Below are positions 1 through 8,438 of a stretch of 59,340 nt of DNA, one piece after another. The notes below the pieces were generated by a model. The model was not told where the DNA came from, made no database searches, and saw nothing but the letters and a program-made list of their open reading frames with translations. Each line of letters opens with the position of its first letter. Within the stretch, counting starts at the first letter, position 1. Made by a program: the position numbers and the translations under genes. The DNA comes from Clostridiales bacterium (lineage in GTDB: Bacteria; Bacillota; Clostridia; Christensenellales; Aristaeellaceae). Location of the stretch: assembly GCA_004554085.1 (NCBI GenBank), contig SFNY01000005.1, positions 1 to 59,340 on the forward strand, in the 5' to 3' direction.

Positions 1-64
1 CCATTTTTTTCCGGCGCATAGGATGCAGCATGACCGTATACCAGCCTGATTCGGAGGGATTGCC

Positions 65-1183
65 ATGTCCATTACGGTATGTAAGTTCGGCGGAAGCTCC
101 GTCTGCGATGGAGACCGCTTTGCGCAAGTGAGAAGCATCCTCCGCGCGGATTCCGACAGGAGGTTCATCGTGCTCTCCGCACCGGGCCGGCGCTTTCCGG
201 GCGACGACAAGATCACCGACCTGCTCTATCGGGCCTGGGACGCGGCAGATGACACTGCACAATTCATCTTTACCCGTATTTACCTGCGCTATGCATCCAT
301 ACGGGATCAGTGTGCGCCGGATTTCGATCTGGAGGAGGAATTCTCCCGCATCCGCCGCCGCTTCCGCACCTCAAGAGACTATGCGGCCAGCCGGGGCGAA
401 TACCTCTGCGCGCGGCTGTTTGCGGCCTACACCGGACTTCCCTTCGTGGATGCGGGCGAGTTGTTTCACTTCGATGCAGAGGGCAGAATAGATTCCGTTG
501 CCACCCGACGCGCCCTGCAGGAGCGCCTGCTGCCGCTGGGACGCGCGGTGGTTCCCGGGTTTTACGGAAGCCTGCCCGACGGAAGCCTGCGCACCTTCAG
601 CCGGGGCGGCTCGGACGTGAGCGGCGCGCTGACCGCCGCAGCGCTGGAGGCAGATGTCTACGAAAACTGGACGGACGTGGACGGCCTGTTCACCGCCGAT
701 CCCAACATAGTGCCCGAGGCGCGGCGCAACCGCTGCGTGAGCCTGCACCAGATGGAGCGATTGGCCTGGGCAGGCGCGCAGGTGCTGCACCCGGACGCGC
801 TCGAACCCCTGAAGGGCACGGGAATCGACACGCTGCTGAAGAACACCTACTGCCCGGACGCGGAAGGCACGCGCATCTCGGAGTCCTGCCCCGCCTTCGT
901 CCCCTGCATCACCGGGCGGCGCGGCTTGTACATCGCAGCGGACTTCAATCCCGAAAACTGCTGTCCCCTCCCCCGGCGCGCGCCCTTCGAGGGCAGCATG
1001 AGGGTCGCAAGCGTCAACGCCTTCGGCCTGACCGACGCGCAGACCGCAAGGGTTGAAGCTACAATCGACTCCATTCATATCATTCATATGCAAGATCACC
1101 TGCAAATTATCATTCCTGAGCACGACTATGCCGCCACGATTCGCAGAATTCATGAAATTCTGCTCAGTTCGGACGAAGGTTGA
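65..1183 (+). CDS. Aspartate kinase
   Basis: Aspartate kinase phosphorylates L-aspartate with ATP, the first step towards lysine, threonine, methionine and diaminopimelate for the cell wall. The protein (372 residues) opens with the amino-acid kinase signature KFGGSSV at residues 7-13, has an SRGGSDVSG nucleotide/substrate segment near 180, and the diagnostic ENWTDVDGLFTADP block near 200. A GGAGGG site lies 6-7 bases before the ATG. The C-terminal part (about 290-372) should carry ACT regulatory domains but is short and weakly conserved; most enzymes run 400-450 residues, so feedback control may be reduced or altered. It stands alone, converging on valS across a shared hairpin. Family call is firm; the isozyme type is not. 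Confidence 0.9.
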   Translation: MSITVCKFGGSSVCDGDRFAQVRSILRADSDRRFIVLSAPGRRFPGDDKITDLLYRAWDAADDTAQFIFTRIYLRYASIRDQCAPDFDLEEEFSRIRRRFRTSRDYAASRGEYLCARLFAAYTGLPFVDAGELFHFDAEGRIDSVATRRALQERLLPLGRAVVPGFYGSLPDGSLRTFSRGGSDVSGALTAAALEADVYENWTDVDGLFTADPNIVPEARRNRCVSLHQMERLAWAGAQVLHPDALEPLKGTGIDTLLKNTYCPDAEGTRISESCPAFVPCITGRRGLYIAADFNPENCCPLPRRAPFEGSMRVASVNAFGLTDAQTARVEATIDSIHIIHMQDHLQIIIPEHDYAATIRRIHEILLSSDEG

Positions 1184-1187
1184 AGGT

Positions 1188-1223
1188 ACAAAAACGACCC
1201 GAAGTCGTTTGACTTCGGGTCGC
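1188..1223 (-). terminator. Rho-independent terminator of valS
   Basis: A perfect 12-bp stem (CGACCCGAAGTC / GACTTCGGGTCG) with a GTTT loop, followed on the minus strand by TTTTTGT. It lies between the convergent ends of the aspartate kinase gene and valS and can serve both directions, though the T-run favours the minus strand. Confidence 0.85.
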
Positions 1224-1235
1224 AGTGCGCACAGA

Positions 1236-3962
1236 TCAGCGCAGCGCTTCCATCTCGGCGATGCGTGCCTTCAGCTTCTCCAGCAGGCCCTGGTTGGTGG
1301 CCAGCTTCTCCTTTTCGCGCTCCACCAGCTCGGCGGGCGCCTTAGCGACGAAACCGGCGTTGTTCAGCTTGCCGTTGGCGCGGGCAATCTCGCCCTCCAC
1401 GTTCTTCAGATCCTTCTCCAGGCGCGCAAGCTCCTTCTCCACGTCCACCAGCTCGCCCAGCGGGATGAACAGCTCGCAGGGCGCGGTGACGGCGGAGGCG
1501 CTCTTTTCCGGGTTGGTGCTGGCAGCGTCGATGAACTCCACGTTGCTGGCGCCTGCCAGGCGCTTGAAGTAGCCCTCTGCGGAGGCCAGCGCGTCCCTCC
1601 AGCCCTCGTGGGGCTTCAGGATCAGCGTGGCGCGCTTTGCGGGGGCCACGTTCATCTCGGCGCGCAGGTTGCGGATGGTCACGATCACGTCCTTCACGCC
1701 CTCGAAGGCGGCGGCCTCGGCCTGGAAGTCCAGCGCGGGGTCGCACTCCGGCCAGGACGCGGTGATCAGCATGCCCTCCACGCCCGGCAGATAGCTGTAC
1801 AGCTCCTCTGTGATGAAGGGGATGTAGGGATGCAGCAGCTTGATCATGCCGGTGAGCACGTGCAGCAGCACCTCCTGGGTGGTCTTCTTCACCTCGCCGT
1901 CCTCGGCATAGAGGCCCTGCTTGGCGCTCTCGATGTACCAGTCGCAGAAGTCCGACCACACGAAGTCGTAGAGCTTCGTGGCGGCAAGGCCCAGGTCGAA
2001 GTTCTCCAGGTTGTCGGTGATGGTGCGCACCGTGTCCTGATACTTGGTGAGGATCCACTTGTCCGACAGGGAGAGCTTGTTGGCGGCGGGCACGCCCTCG
2101 GGGGTGAAGCCGTCCAGGTTCATCAGCACGAAGCGGCTGGCGTTCCAGATCTTGTTGCAGAAGTTGCGGTAGGTCTCGATCTTCTCATTGGACAGGCGCA
2201 CGTCCGCACCGGGAGCCACGCCCATCACCAGCGAGAAGCGCAGCGCGTCTGCGCCGTACTGGTCGATGACCTCGATGGGATCGATGCCGTTGCCCAGGGA
2301 CTTGGACATCTTGCGGCCCTGCGCGTCGCGCACCAGGCCGTGCATCAGCGCCACGCTGAAGGGGCACTTGCCGGTCTGCTCGATGCCGGAGAACACCATG
2401 CGCGCCAGCCAGAAGAAGATGATGTCGTAGCCGCAGGACAACACGCTGTTGGGATAGTAGGTCTCGAAGTCATGGGTCTTGTCCGGCCAGCCCAGCGTGG
2501 AGAAGGGCCACAGCGCGGAGGAGAACCAGGTGTCCAGCACGTCCTCATCCTGGCGCACGGGCTTTCCACACTTCGGGCAGACGCTGATGTCCTCGCGGGA
2601 GACGGTCATCTCGCCGCAGTCGTCGCAGTAGAAGGCGGGGATGCGATGGCCCCACCACAGCTGGCGGGAGATGCACCAGTCGCGGGTGTTCTCCATCCAA
2701 TTGAGATAGGTCTTTTCAAAGCGCTCGGGCACAAAGCGCAGCTCGCCGTCCTTGACCACCTTCACAGCGGGCTTCGCCAGCGGCTCCATCTTCACGAACC
2801 ACTGCTTGGAGACCATGGGCTCGATGGTGTGGTGGCAGCGGTAGCAGGTGCCCACCTCATGGGTCAGCGGCTCCACCTTCTTGAGCAGGCCCGCAGCCTC
2901 CAGATCGGCGACGATGGCCTTCCGGGCCTCCATGGTGGTCATGCCGGCGTACTTGCCGCAGTCCAGCACCACGGGTTCATCAGCGGTGGCGCGGCCGCTG
3001 GCGATCCACTCGGCGTTCTCCGCAGCCTCCTTCGCGCCGGTCATGTGGCCGTCGTAGGTGAACACGCGCACCATGGGCAGGTTGTGCCTCTTGCCCACCT
3101 CGTAGTCGTTGGGATCGTGGGCGGGGGTGATCTTCACCACGCCGGTGCCCTTGGTCATGTCCGCGTGCTCGTCGCAGACGATCGGGATCTCCTTGTTGAT
3201 CAGCGGCAGGATGACGTGGCAACCGTGCAGATGGGCGTATCTCTCGTCCTCGGCGTTGATGGCCACGGCGGTGTCGCCCAGCATGGTCTCGGGGCGGGTG
3301 GTGGCCAGCTCCAGCATCTCGCCGGTCTCCTTCACCGGGTACAGCAGGTGCCAGAAGGAACCCTTCTGCTCCTCGTACTCCACCTCCGCATCGGAGATGG
3401 AGGTCTTGCAGCAGGGGCACCAGTTGATCATGCGCCAGCCCTGATAGATCAGGCCCTTTTCATATAGGCGCACGAAGGTCTCGCGCACGGCGCGGGACAG
3501 GCCGTCGTCCATGGTGAAGCGCTCGCGATCCCAGTCGCAGGACACGCCCAGCTTGCGCAACTGGCGAACGATGCGTCCGCCGTACTCCTTCTTCCACTCC
3601 CAGGTGCGCTCGAGGAACTTTTCGCGGCCCACGTCCTGCTTGGTCAGGCCCTCCTCAGCCAGGGCGTTGACCACCTTCACCTCGGTGGCGATGGCGGCGT
3701 GGTCGGTGCCGGGCACCCACAGCGTGGGATCGCCCTTCATGCGATGGTAGCGGATCAGCACGTCCTGGGGCATCTCGTCCAGGGCGTGGCCCACGTGCAG
3801 CTGGCCGGTGATGTTCGGCGGGGGCATGACGATGGTAAAGGGCTTCTTGTCGGGGTTCTCCACGGGCTTGAACGCGCCGGAGCTCTCCCACTTTTCATAG
3901 ATGCGATTTTCAATCTGTTGGGGCTGATAGACCTTCTCCATCGTGAATTCCTGTTTTTCCAT
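1236..3962 (-). CDS. valS: Valyl-tRNA synthetase
   Basis: Charges tRNA-Val with valine in the cytoplasm and edits misactivated threonine. At 908 residues it has the normal family length. Visible class I motifs are the HIGH equivalent in PNITGQLHVGHALDE (about residue 45), the KMSKS loop in GRKMSKSLGNGIDP (about 540), the CP1 editing domain between them with HDPNDYEVG, zinc-ribbon-like CxxC pairs (CDDCGE, CPKCGK) and a C-terminal coiled coil rich in Leu/Glu/Lys after residue 840. The start ATG at 3962 is supported by AGGAGG six bases upstream; the frame stays open further up but that part has no homology-like character. It is the second gene of a T-box regulated unit, so expression should rise when tRNA-Val is uncharged. 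Confidence 0.97.
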   Translation of the reverse strand: MEKQEFTMEKVYQPQQIENRIYEKWESSGAFKPVENPDKKPFTIVMPPPNITGQLHVGHALDEMPQDVLIRYHRMKGDPTLWVPGTDHAAIATEVKVVNALAEEGLTKQDVGREKFLERTWEWKKEYGGRIVRQLRKLGVSCDWDRERFTMDDGLSRAVRETFVRLYEKGLIYQGWRMINWCPCCKTSISDAEVEYEEQKGSFWHLLYPVKETGEMLELATTRPETMLGDTAVAINAEDERYAHLHGCHVILPLINKEIPIVCDEHADMTKGTGVVKITPAHDPNDYEVGKRHNLPMVRVFTYDGHMTGAKEAAENAEWIASGRATADEPVVLDCGKYAGMTTMEARKAIVADLEAAGLLKKVEPLTHEVGTCYRCHHTIEPMVSKQWFVKMEPLAKPAVKVVKDGELRFVPERFEKTYLNWMENTRDWCISRQLWWGHRIPAFYCDDCGEMTVSREDISVCPKCGKPVRQDEDVLDTWFSSALWPFSTLGWPDKTHDFETYYPNSVLSCGYDIIFFWLARMVFSGIEQTGKCPFSVALMHGLVRDAQGRKMSKSLGNGIDPIEVIDQYGADALRFSLVMGVAPGADVRLSNEKIETYRNFCNKIWNASRFVLMNLDGFTPEGVPAANKLSLSDKWILTKYQDTVRTITDNLENFDLGLAATKLYDFVWSDFCDWYIESAKQGLYAEDGEVKKTTQEVLLHVLTGMIKLLHPYIPFITEELYSYLPGVEGMLITASWPECDPALDFQAEAAAFEGVKDVIVTIRNLRAEMNVAPAKRATLILKPHEGWRDALASAEGYFKRLAGASNVEFIDAASTNPEKSASAVTAPCELFIPLGELVDVEKELARLEKDLKNVEGEIARANGKLNNAGFVAKAPAELVEREKEKLATNQGLLEKLKARIAEMEALR

Positions 3963-4032
3963 AAATATCCTCCTGATGTTCTCCCAGCATCGCAGGCAAT
4001 GCGCCCGCGAAGATGTTGTGCTATATTGATGT

Positions 4033-4308
4033 TCAGAGCATGATGAGCAGCGCGCCGACGGCACAGACGGCCAGGGCGATGAGCTTGACTGCGTTGCGCA
4101 TGCCGTCCGGCGCATCGGAACGCAGCTTTCGGGCGATGGGCCCGGCGCAGAACTCCGCGACCAACCCGGCCAACAGAACCACGAGCCCCGCCGGATTGAT
4201 CCGGCTGGCGTCAAAGCCAATTTCGCCGCTTCCCGGCAGTCCCAGCAGCGCAAAGATGCACACCAGCACCAGCAGTAGCGCGACGAGATTGATTCCACTG
4301 TGCTTCAA
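4033..4308 (-). CDS. Small membrane protein in the valS leader operon
   Basis: A 91-residue protein that I do not recognise. The start chosen is a TTG at 4308 preceded by GGGAGGTG at a good distance; upstream codons of the same frame fall inside the T-box terminator hairpin and are rejected. Three hydrophobic stretches (about residues 6-24, 38-53 and 73-90) predict two or three membrane helices with a short basic loop (ARKLRSDAP) between the second and third. It lies between the T-box leader and valS, 70 bases upstream of the latter, so it should be induced together with valS by valine starvation. A role in amino-acid transport or sensing is possible but is only guilt by association. Confidence 0.65.
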   Translation of the reverse strand: MKHSGINLVALLLVLVCIFALLGLPGSGEIGFDASRINPAGLVVLLAGLVAEFCAGPIARKLRSDAPDGMRNAVKLIALAVCAVGALLIML

Positions 4309-4334
4309 GGCCGACCACCTCCCTTCCAAAAATG

Positions 4335-4614
4335 AAACGCGAAACAAACCCAAAGGGCGGGTCTGTTCCGCGGTACCACCTTATTCACCCGGATATCCGG
4401 GCCTCTCTGCGCGTTCAGGGGCGCACCCCGCGCGGCTAATCCGTTCACCGCGCCGCCTCCGAAGCGACCTTCGCCCTTCGCCCTTCCAAGCGGCCTCTCA
4501 GCCCGTGAGCCGCTCTCTCTTGGGACGCGCAAGGACTACTCCTCTTCATCATCAGCACATGATTGTCGCTCCCGCTACTGCGTGAGCGACCCAGCCAAGC
4601 CTTCGGCTTGCCTA
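4335..4614 (-). promoter_or_regulatory. T-box riboswitch, valS operon
   Basis: On the minus strand the leader ends in the T-box core GGTGGTACCGCGG (plus-strand positions about 4366-4380), followed by a competing terminator made of GAACAGACCC and GGGTTTGTTTC with a T-rich tail. Upstream are typical Stem I elements: GATGA/GGAGTAG (k-turn and loop-E 5' strand), AGAGAG, and GGAAGG. A GUC valine triplet followed by a purine at 4468-4466 is a candidate specifier, but GGU or GGC triplets lie nearby, so the specifier is not fixed from sequence alone. Binding of uncharged tRNA by the UGGN-like bulge would favour the antiterminator. Confidence 0.88.
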
Positions 4615-4620
4615 ATCGTG

Positions 4621-4649
4621 ATTATAGCACATTTTCCATTCTCCGTCAA
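4621..4649 (-). promoter_or_regulatory. Sigma-A promoter of the valS T-box unit
   Basis: Minus-strand TTGACG (4649-4644), 17-bp spacer, perfect TATAAT (4626-4621). Transcription would start near 4614, at the 5' end of the T-box leader. Confidence 0.85.
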
Positions 4650-4687
4650 CGAATTGGGCGAATGCACCCGTTTTTTAACCCGTCGCG

Positions 4688-4987
4688 TCAGACGCCGTCG
4701 AAGTAATTCCGGGGATCGTTGCTGCGACGGGTCTTGCCATCGTCCTCCAGATACTCGATCTCCAGCTTCTGAAAGGGCACGTCCTCCATGAAGTGCTCCG
4801 GCAGGAAGGCCGTGTGCCGGAAGTCGGCAAATTCCCGCTCGTGCTTGCGCAGCCAGATCGGACAGGGGATGTCAAACTCGCGGCACAGCTCGGTCAGGGC
4901 CTCCTCCACCTCCTGCGGCGCACATTCCGCCGTCGCCTGACGGCTGATGCGGTGCTTTTCGATGATTTTCGCCCAGAGCCTCGCCAT
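4688..4987 (-). CDS. Conserved hypothetical protein, 99 residues
   Basis: A small, mostly helical and acidic cytoplasmic protein without signal peptide or membrane segment. It starts with MARLWAKIIEKHRI and ends with the motif RSNDPRNYFDGV. A GGAGGAGAAAACC ribosome site and its own consensus promoter (TTGACG-17-TATAAT) support it as a real gene. Proteins with this layout occur widely in Clostridia without assigned function; I recognise the type, not a role. It is read as a single-gene unit between the T-box leader and the M23 gene. Confidence 0.75.
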   Translation of the reverse strand: MARLWAKIIEKHRISRQATAECAPQEVEEALTELCREFDIPCPIWLRKHEREFADFRHTAFLPEHFMEDVPFQKLEIEYLEDDGKTRRSNDPRNYFDGV

Positions 4988-5032
4988 GGTTTTCTCCTCC
5001 GTTTTCCTGTTTCCATCAGAATTTCATCCTCC

Positions 5033-5061
5033 ATTATACATATGGATGCAGAATCCGTCAA
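5033..5061 (-). promoter_or_regulatory. Sigma-A promoter of the 99-residue protein gene
   Basis: Minus-strand TTGACG at 5061-5056, 17-bp spacer and TATAAT at 5038-5033. The -35 box overlaps the last codons of the upstream M23 gene. Confidence 0.8.
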
Positions 5062-5714
5062 TCCGCCGCCACGTACTCTACAAAATCCGCCGCCTCGCCG
5101 TCCAGATACAATTCCAGGTGCAGGTGTGCGCCCGCGTCCGCCTCGCCGGGCATGCTCGCGTCCGCCGTGCCGATCGGATCGCCCATCTCCAGCTCCATGC
5201 CGGGCTGCATATTCTCCGCAGGTTCAATCGAAGCATAGCGCATGAGCGCGCCGTCGCTCTCCACCTCCACGAAGCCGCCGTAGACGCCGCTCGTTCCCAC
5301 CGTGCGCACCACACCGCTGCGCAGGCAGACAACGCTGCCACCCGCACAGTCATAGTCCACCGCCGGGTGCGTCTCCCACAGGCCCAGCTCTGATCTCCAC
5401 TTGGGTTCGTCCGAGAAGCCGCGCAGCAGTTTCCACGCCTCCGGAAGCAGAATCTCCGGCGCAGCTTCCTCCACTTCGAACACATCCATCGCATCTGCTG
5501 TGGGCAGAACCAGCGCATCCTCAGCGGCGTTGTCCGCGCGGTAGATCTCCGCCGCACGGGCAATGGCGCACAGCGCGACCACTACCAGTGCATAGTATGC
5601 GATGCGACCCCCGTTGCTCTTTACAAAACCAAGAATATGCTGCGCGCAGCGACGAGCGCGCTCCCGCAGACTGTGCAGCATCGTTGGAAACCTTCTGATT
5701 GAACGCATATCCAT
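5058..5714 (-). CDS. Membrane-anchored M23/LytM-like peptidase domain protein (SpoIIQ-like)
   Basis: A 218-residue protein with a basic cytoplasmic N-terminus, one transmembrane helix (about residues 40-57, YYALVVVALCAIARAA) and an external LytM domain. The domain keeps the zinc-ligand patterns HPAVDYDC (HxxxD) and HLHLEL (HxH), so it could be an active D,D- or D,L-endopeptidase, unlike B. subtilis SpoIIQ, which lost a ligand. Start at ATG 5714 is favoured by GGAGGG eight bases upstream over an earlier in-frame ATG at 5771. Size, single helix and placement beside a DacF-like gene suggest a SpoIIQ-type forespore protein, but a vegetative cell-wall role is possible. It lies 75 bases downstream of dacF-like gene on the same strand. 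Confidence 0.8.
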   Translation of the reverse strand: MDMRSIRRFPTMLHSLRERARRCAQHILGFVKSNGGRIAYYALVVVALCAIARAAEIYRADNAAEDALVLPTADAMDVFEVEEAAPEILLPEAWKLLRGFSDEPKWRSELGLWETHPAVDYDCAGGSVVCLRSGVVRTVGTSGVYGGFVEVESDGALMRYASIEPAENMQPGMELEMGDPIGTADASMPGEADAGAHLHLELYLDGEAADFVEYVAAD

Positions 5715-5788
5715 GACAAAATCCCTCCTCTCCTCCCAGAATGGGAAGATTTGGAGGGATTTATACATCATTATGGAATATTTTGGGC

Positions 5789-7387
5789 TTAGCGCGGTCT
5801 GCGGCGGTCGTAGTTGCCGGATCCCGACCTGCCGCTGCGGATGGACGATGTGCGGGAGGGCGGCGTGCGCGTACCGCTGCGGCCCGTGGAGCCGGAGGAA
5901 CTGCGCGGGCGGCGCGGAGGCTCATCGTAGGGATCCCGGCGGCGGGGCTGCGCGGCCACATGTTGGCGGCGCTGGTACTCCCGGCGGCGCTGCTCGTAGA
6001 TCATGTGCCGTCTGCGCTGCTTCGCGGCCCGACGGCTCAGTGCCAGGATGACGATCAGCACGATCAGCACAGCCAGCACAATCAGCAGTGCCAGGAAGAT
6101 CCGGTTGCTGAAGATGCGCAGGAAGGGGAAGTAATCCAGCAGCGTCGGCGGGTTGATCTGCTCCGCCACATCGCGCCCGGCCACCAGCTTTGCCGTCACA
6201 ATGCTGCCGGTGGAGGCATCCAGATAGCTGAACTCGCCGATGATCTCGCCCTTCGAGATCGGCGCGGTGAGGGATTCGCGGGTGAGCTGGATGCTCGCCT
6301 TGCTGCAGAAGTCCGAAACCGCATCGTTCAGTGCGGTGGCGCTGTTGCGCTCCACCATGCGCAGGTAGCTGGAATCGCTGATCTGCGCGATCTCCAGATT
6401 CAGCCTGCCGCCGTAGGGATCGTCCTTGCTGGCGTTGGAGATCACCACGTTCGCAAGCTGGCTCTCGGCGACCTCGAACATCTGATCCAGCGTGTAGGTA
6501 TCGTAGCAGGTCCAGCCGTAGTCAAACAGGCGCGCGGTATCGATCCAGCGGTACTCCTCCGCCTCGGTCTTTGCCGACTTCAGCGCCACGGAGATCAGCG
6601 TCGCGCCGTCCTTTTCCGCCGCGCCGACAAAGCACTCGCCCGCAGCGCTGGTGGTGCCCGTTTTGACGCCGATGCAGCCCTCATAGTAGAACTGGGACGT
6701 AGGCTTCATGATCTCGTACTTGGAGACCAGGTTCAATTCGCCGCGCTCGTTTACGGTGATCGTTCCCCTGTAATTGTTCACGATCTGGCGGAAGGTCGCG
6801 TTCTGCATGGCCTCGCGGGTGATCAGGGCGAGATCGTAGGCGGTGGTGTAGTGATTCTCATCGGTATAGCCGTGGGCGTTGGCAAAGTGGGTATCCGTGC
6901 AGCCGATCTCCGCCGCGCGGCGGTTCATCTGCTGCACAAAGTTGTCCACCGAGCCGGCCACCAGCACGGCCACCGCATTCGCGCCGTCGTTGCCGGAGGC
7001 CAGCATGAAGCCCAGCAGCAGATCGCCGAAGCGCATGGTCTCGCCGGGATATACGGGAATCAGGGAACTGTCGCCGGGGATGTCCGCTGCGGCCTGCGGA
7101 ATGGCGATCTGCTGCTCCAGCGGGATGCCGCTCTCGATGCCCAGCAGCAGCGTCATGATCTTCGTGGTGCTGGCCGGGTTCATGCGGTCGCGCTCGTTCT
7201 TGCCGAAGAGCACATCGCCCGAGCTTGCGTCGATCAGCACGGCCGCCTGGGAATAGAGCATGTCCGACGACAGCTGCGCGGGGTTGGTCGCGTCGTAGTC
7301 CTCGGGCGTGCGCGCGAGCGCCGGCGCGGCCAGCGCGACGGCGAGTATCAGTATCAGTGAAAGCAGCGCAGAAAGCTTGCGGTGCAT
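5789..7387 (-). CDS. D-alanyl-D-alanine carboxypeptidase (penicillin-binding protein 5 family)
   Basis: Removes the terminal D-alanine of peptidoglycan pentapeptides outside the membrane. The 532-residue protein has a Sec signal (residues 1-25), the serine acyl-enzyme motif STTK (73-76), SGN (131-133) and KTG (242-244), then the C-terminal PBP5-like domain. A second membrane helix (about 430-452) is followed by a very basic, Arg/Ser-rich cytoplasmic tail of about 80 residues (RRRD, PRRPRSSSG, GNYDRRRPR); most DacF/DacA proteins end with an amphipathic anchor, so this tail is unusual. Divergent from the response regulator gene, with its own promoter; the M23 gene follows on the same strand. 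Confidence 0.93.
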   Translation of the reverse strand: MHRKLSALLSLILILAVALAAPALARTPEDYDATNPAQLSSDMLYSQAAVLIDASSGDVLFGKNERDRMNPASTTKIMTLLLGIESGIPLEQQIAIPQAAADIPGDSSLIPVYPGETMRFGDLLLGFMLASGNDGANAVAVLVAGSVDNFVQQMNRRAAEIGCTDTHFANAHGYTDENHYTTAYDLALITREAMQNATFRQIVNNYRGTITVNERGELNLVSKYEIMKPTSQFYYEGCIGVKTGTTSAAGECFVGAAEKDGATLISVALKSAKTEAEEYRWIDTARLFDYGWTCYDTYTLDQMFEVAESQLANVVISNASKDDPYGGRLNLEIAQISDSSYLRMVERNSATALNDAVSDFCSKASIQLTRESLTAPISKGEIIGEFSYLDASTGSIVTAKLVAGRDVAEQINPPTLLDYFPFLRIFSNRIFLALLIVLAVLIVLIVILALSRRAAKQRRRHMIYEQRRREYQRRQHVAAQPRRRDPYDEPPRRPRSSSGSTGRSGTRTPPSRTSSIRSGRSGSGNYDRRRPR

Positions 7388-7472
7388 AGCTGCGATTCCT
7401 CCATCTCCCGGTGGGCGATTCTTCCATTTGGACGCATCCGAAGCGCCTTTCGTTCCAGATTACATCCATTTT

Positions 7473-7502
7473 ATTATAGCATTTGCCGCAACTTTTGTAC
7501 AG
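7473..7502 (-). promoter_or_regulatory. Promoter of the carboxypeptidase gene
   Basis: Minus-strand TGTACA (7502-7497), 18-bp spacer, TATAAT (7478-7473), about 90 bases before the start codon. Confidence 0.6.
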
Positions 7503-7640
7503 CGGCCCCCGGAAAACCTAACAAAAACAGCAATTCCCCTTCAAAGAGACACAGTTCGACACAATTTGACACGAAATTCGTCTCAAAGCGTATCAAAGCT
7601 GTAACCGAAATGGAAAATTCCAACATTTACAAGAGCGCCC

Positions 7641-7669
7641 TTGAAATATTGGCCGTCCTCGTGTATAAT
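7641..7669 (+). promoter_or_regulatory. Promoter of the two-component operon
   Basis: TTGAAA (7641-7646), 17-bp spacer, TATAAT (7664-7669). It drives the response regulator, histidine kinase and lipoprotein genes, leaving a leader of about 70 bases. Confidence 0.85.
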
Positions 7670-7745
7670 AATATTGACGAAATCATGAAGCTGTAATGTT
7701 TACATAATTCTTTTTCGGGAGAGACTGCAATCTGGAGGTCGCAAA

Positions 7746-8438
7746 GTGGCAAAAAGAATCTTGATCGTTGATGACGAGCCATTGATCGTAAAAGGTTTGA
7801 AATATTCCCTGGAGTCGGACGGTTACGAGACGGACTCCGCTGCGGACGGCGAGGAAGCCGTCAACAAGTTCTTCGCGGGACAGTACGATCTGATCCTGCT
7901 GGACGTGATGCTGCCCAAGATCGAGGGTCTGGAGGTGTGCCAGCGCATCCGCGAGCGCAGCAACGTGCCGATCATCATGCTGACCGCCAAGGGCGACGAC
8001 ATGGACAAGATCCTCGGCCTGGAGTACGGTGCGGACGACTACATGACCAAGCCCTTCAACATTCTGGAGGTCAAGGCCCGGATCAAGACCATCTTCCGCC
8101 GCACCGCCATGACCCAGCGGGATTCGGGACAGCGCATCATCACCGTGCGGGACATGCAGCTGAACCTGAACAACCGCAGCGTGACCGTGGCCGGCAAGGA
8201 GGTCAACCTCACCGCAAAGGAGTTCGACCTGCTGCAGCTGTTCGCGACGAACCGCGGCAAGGTGTTCAGCCGCGAAAACCTGCTTGAGACCATCTGGAAG
8301 TACGACTACCTGGGCGATCTGCGCACCGTGGACGTGCACATCCGCCGCCTGCGCGAGAAGATCGAGCGCGTGCCCAGCCAGCCGGAGTACATCTTCACCA
8401 AGTGGGGAGTTGGCTACTATTTTACTGACAAGGATTAA
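7746..8438 (+). CDS. OmpR/PhoB-family response regulator (WalR/PhoP-like)
   Basis: A 230-residue transcription factor. The receiver domain (1-120) has the acidic pair DDE at 9-11, phospho-acceptor Asp53 (LLLDVMLP), Thr80 and Lys102 (TKPF). The winged-helix effector domain (about 135-230) has the recognition helix segment LRTVDVHIRRLREKIE and the closing wing FTKWGVGYYF. It belongs to the PhoB/WalR branch that controls cell-wall or phosphate genes. Its stop codon overlaps the 5' end of the kinase gene, so the pair is translationally coupled. The tryptophan in KWGVGYY where most have RGVGY is a small deviation. Confidence 0.95.
   Translation: MAKRILIVDDEPLIVKGLKYSLESDGYETDSAADGEEAVNKFFAGQYDLILLDVMLPKIEGLEVCQRIRERSNVPIIMLTAKGDDMDKILGLEYGADDYMTKPFNILEVKARIKTIFRRTAMTQRDSGQRIITVRDMQLNLNNRSVTVAGKEVNLTAKEFDLLQLFATNRGKVFSRENLLETIWKYDYLGDLRTVDVHIRRLREKIERVPSQPEYIFTKWGVGYYFTDKD

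Noticed and set aside
1053..3467. An 804-codon open frame on the plus strand across valS
   Set aside because: It is the antisense shadow of valS in GC-rich DNA; its His/Leu/Gly-rich composition and lack of a ribosome site show no real protein.
3963..4298. N-terminal extension of valS by about 110 codons
   Set aside because: The added part is in a frame opposite to the small membrane gene, is Cys/Ser/Trp-rich and unconserved, and a strong ribosome site marks ATG 3962.
7641..7745. A possible riboswitch in the leader of the two-component operon
   Set aside because: The leader is only about 70 bases and shows no conserved motif or hairpin beyond the promoter.
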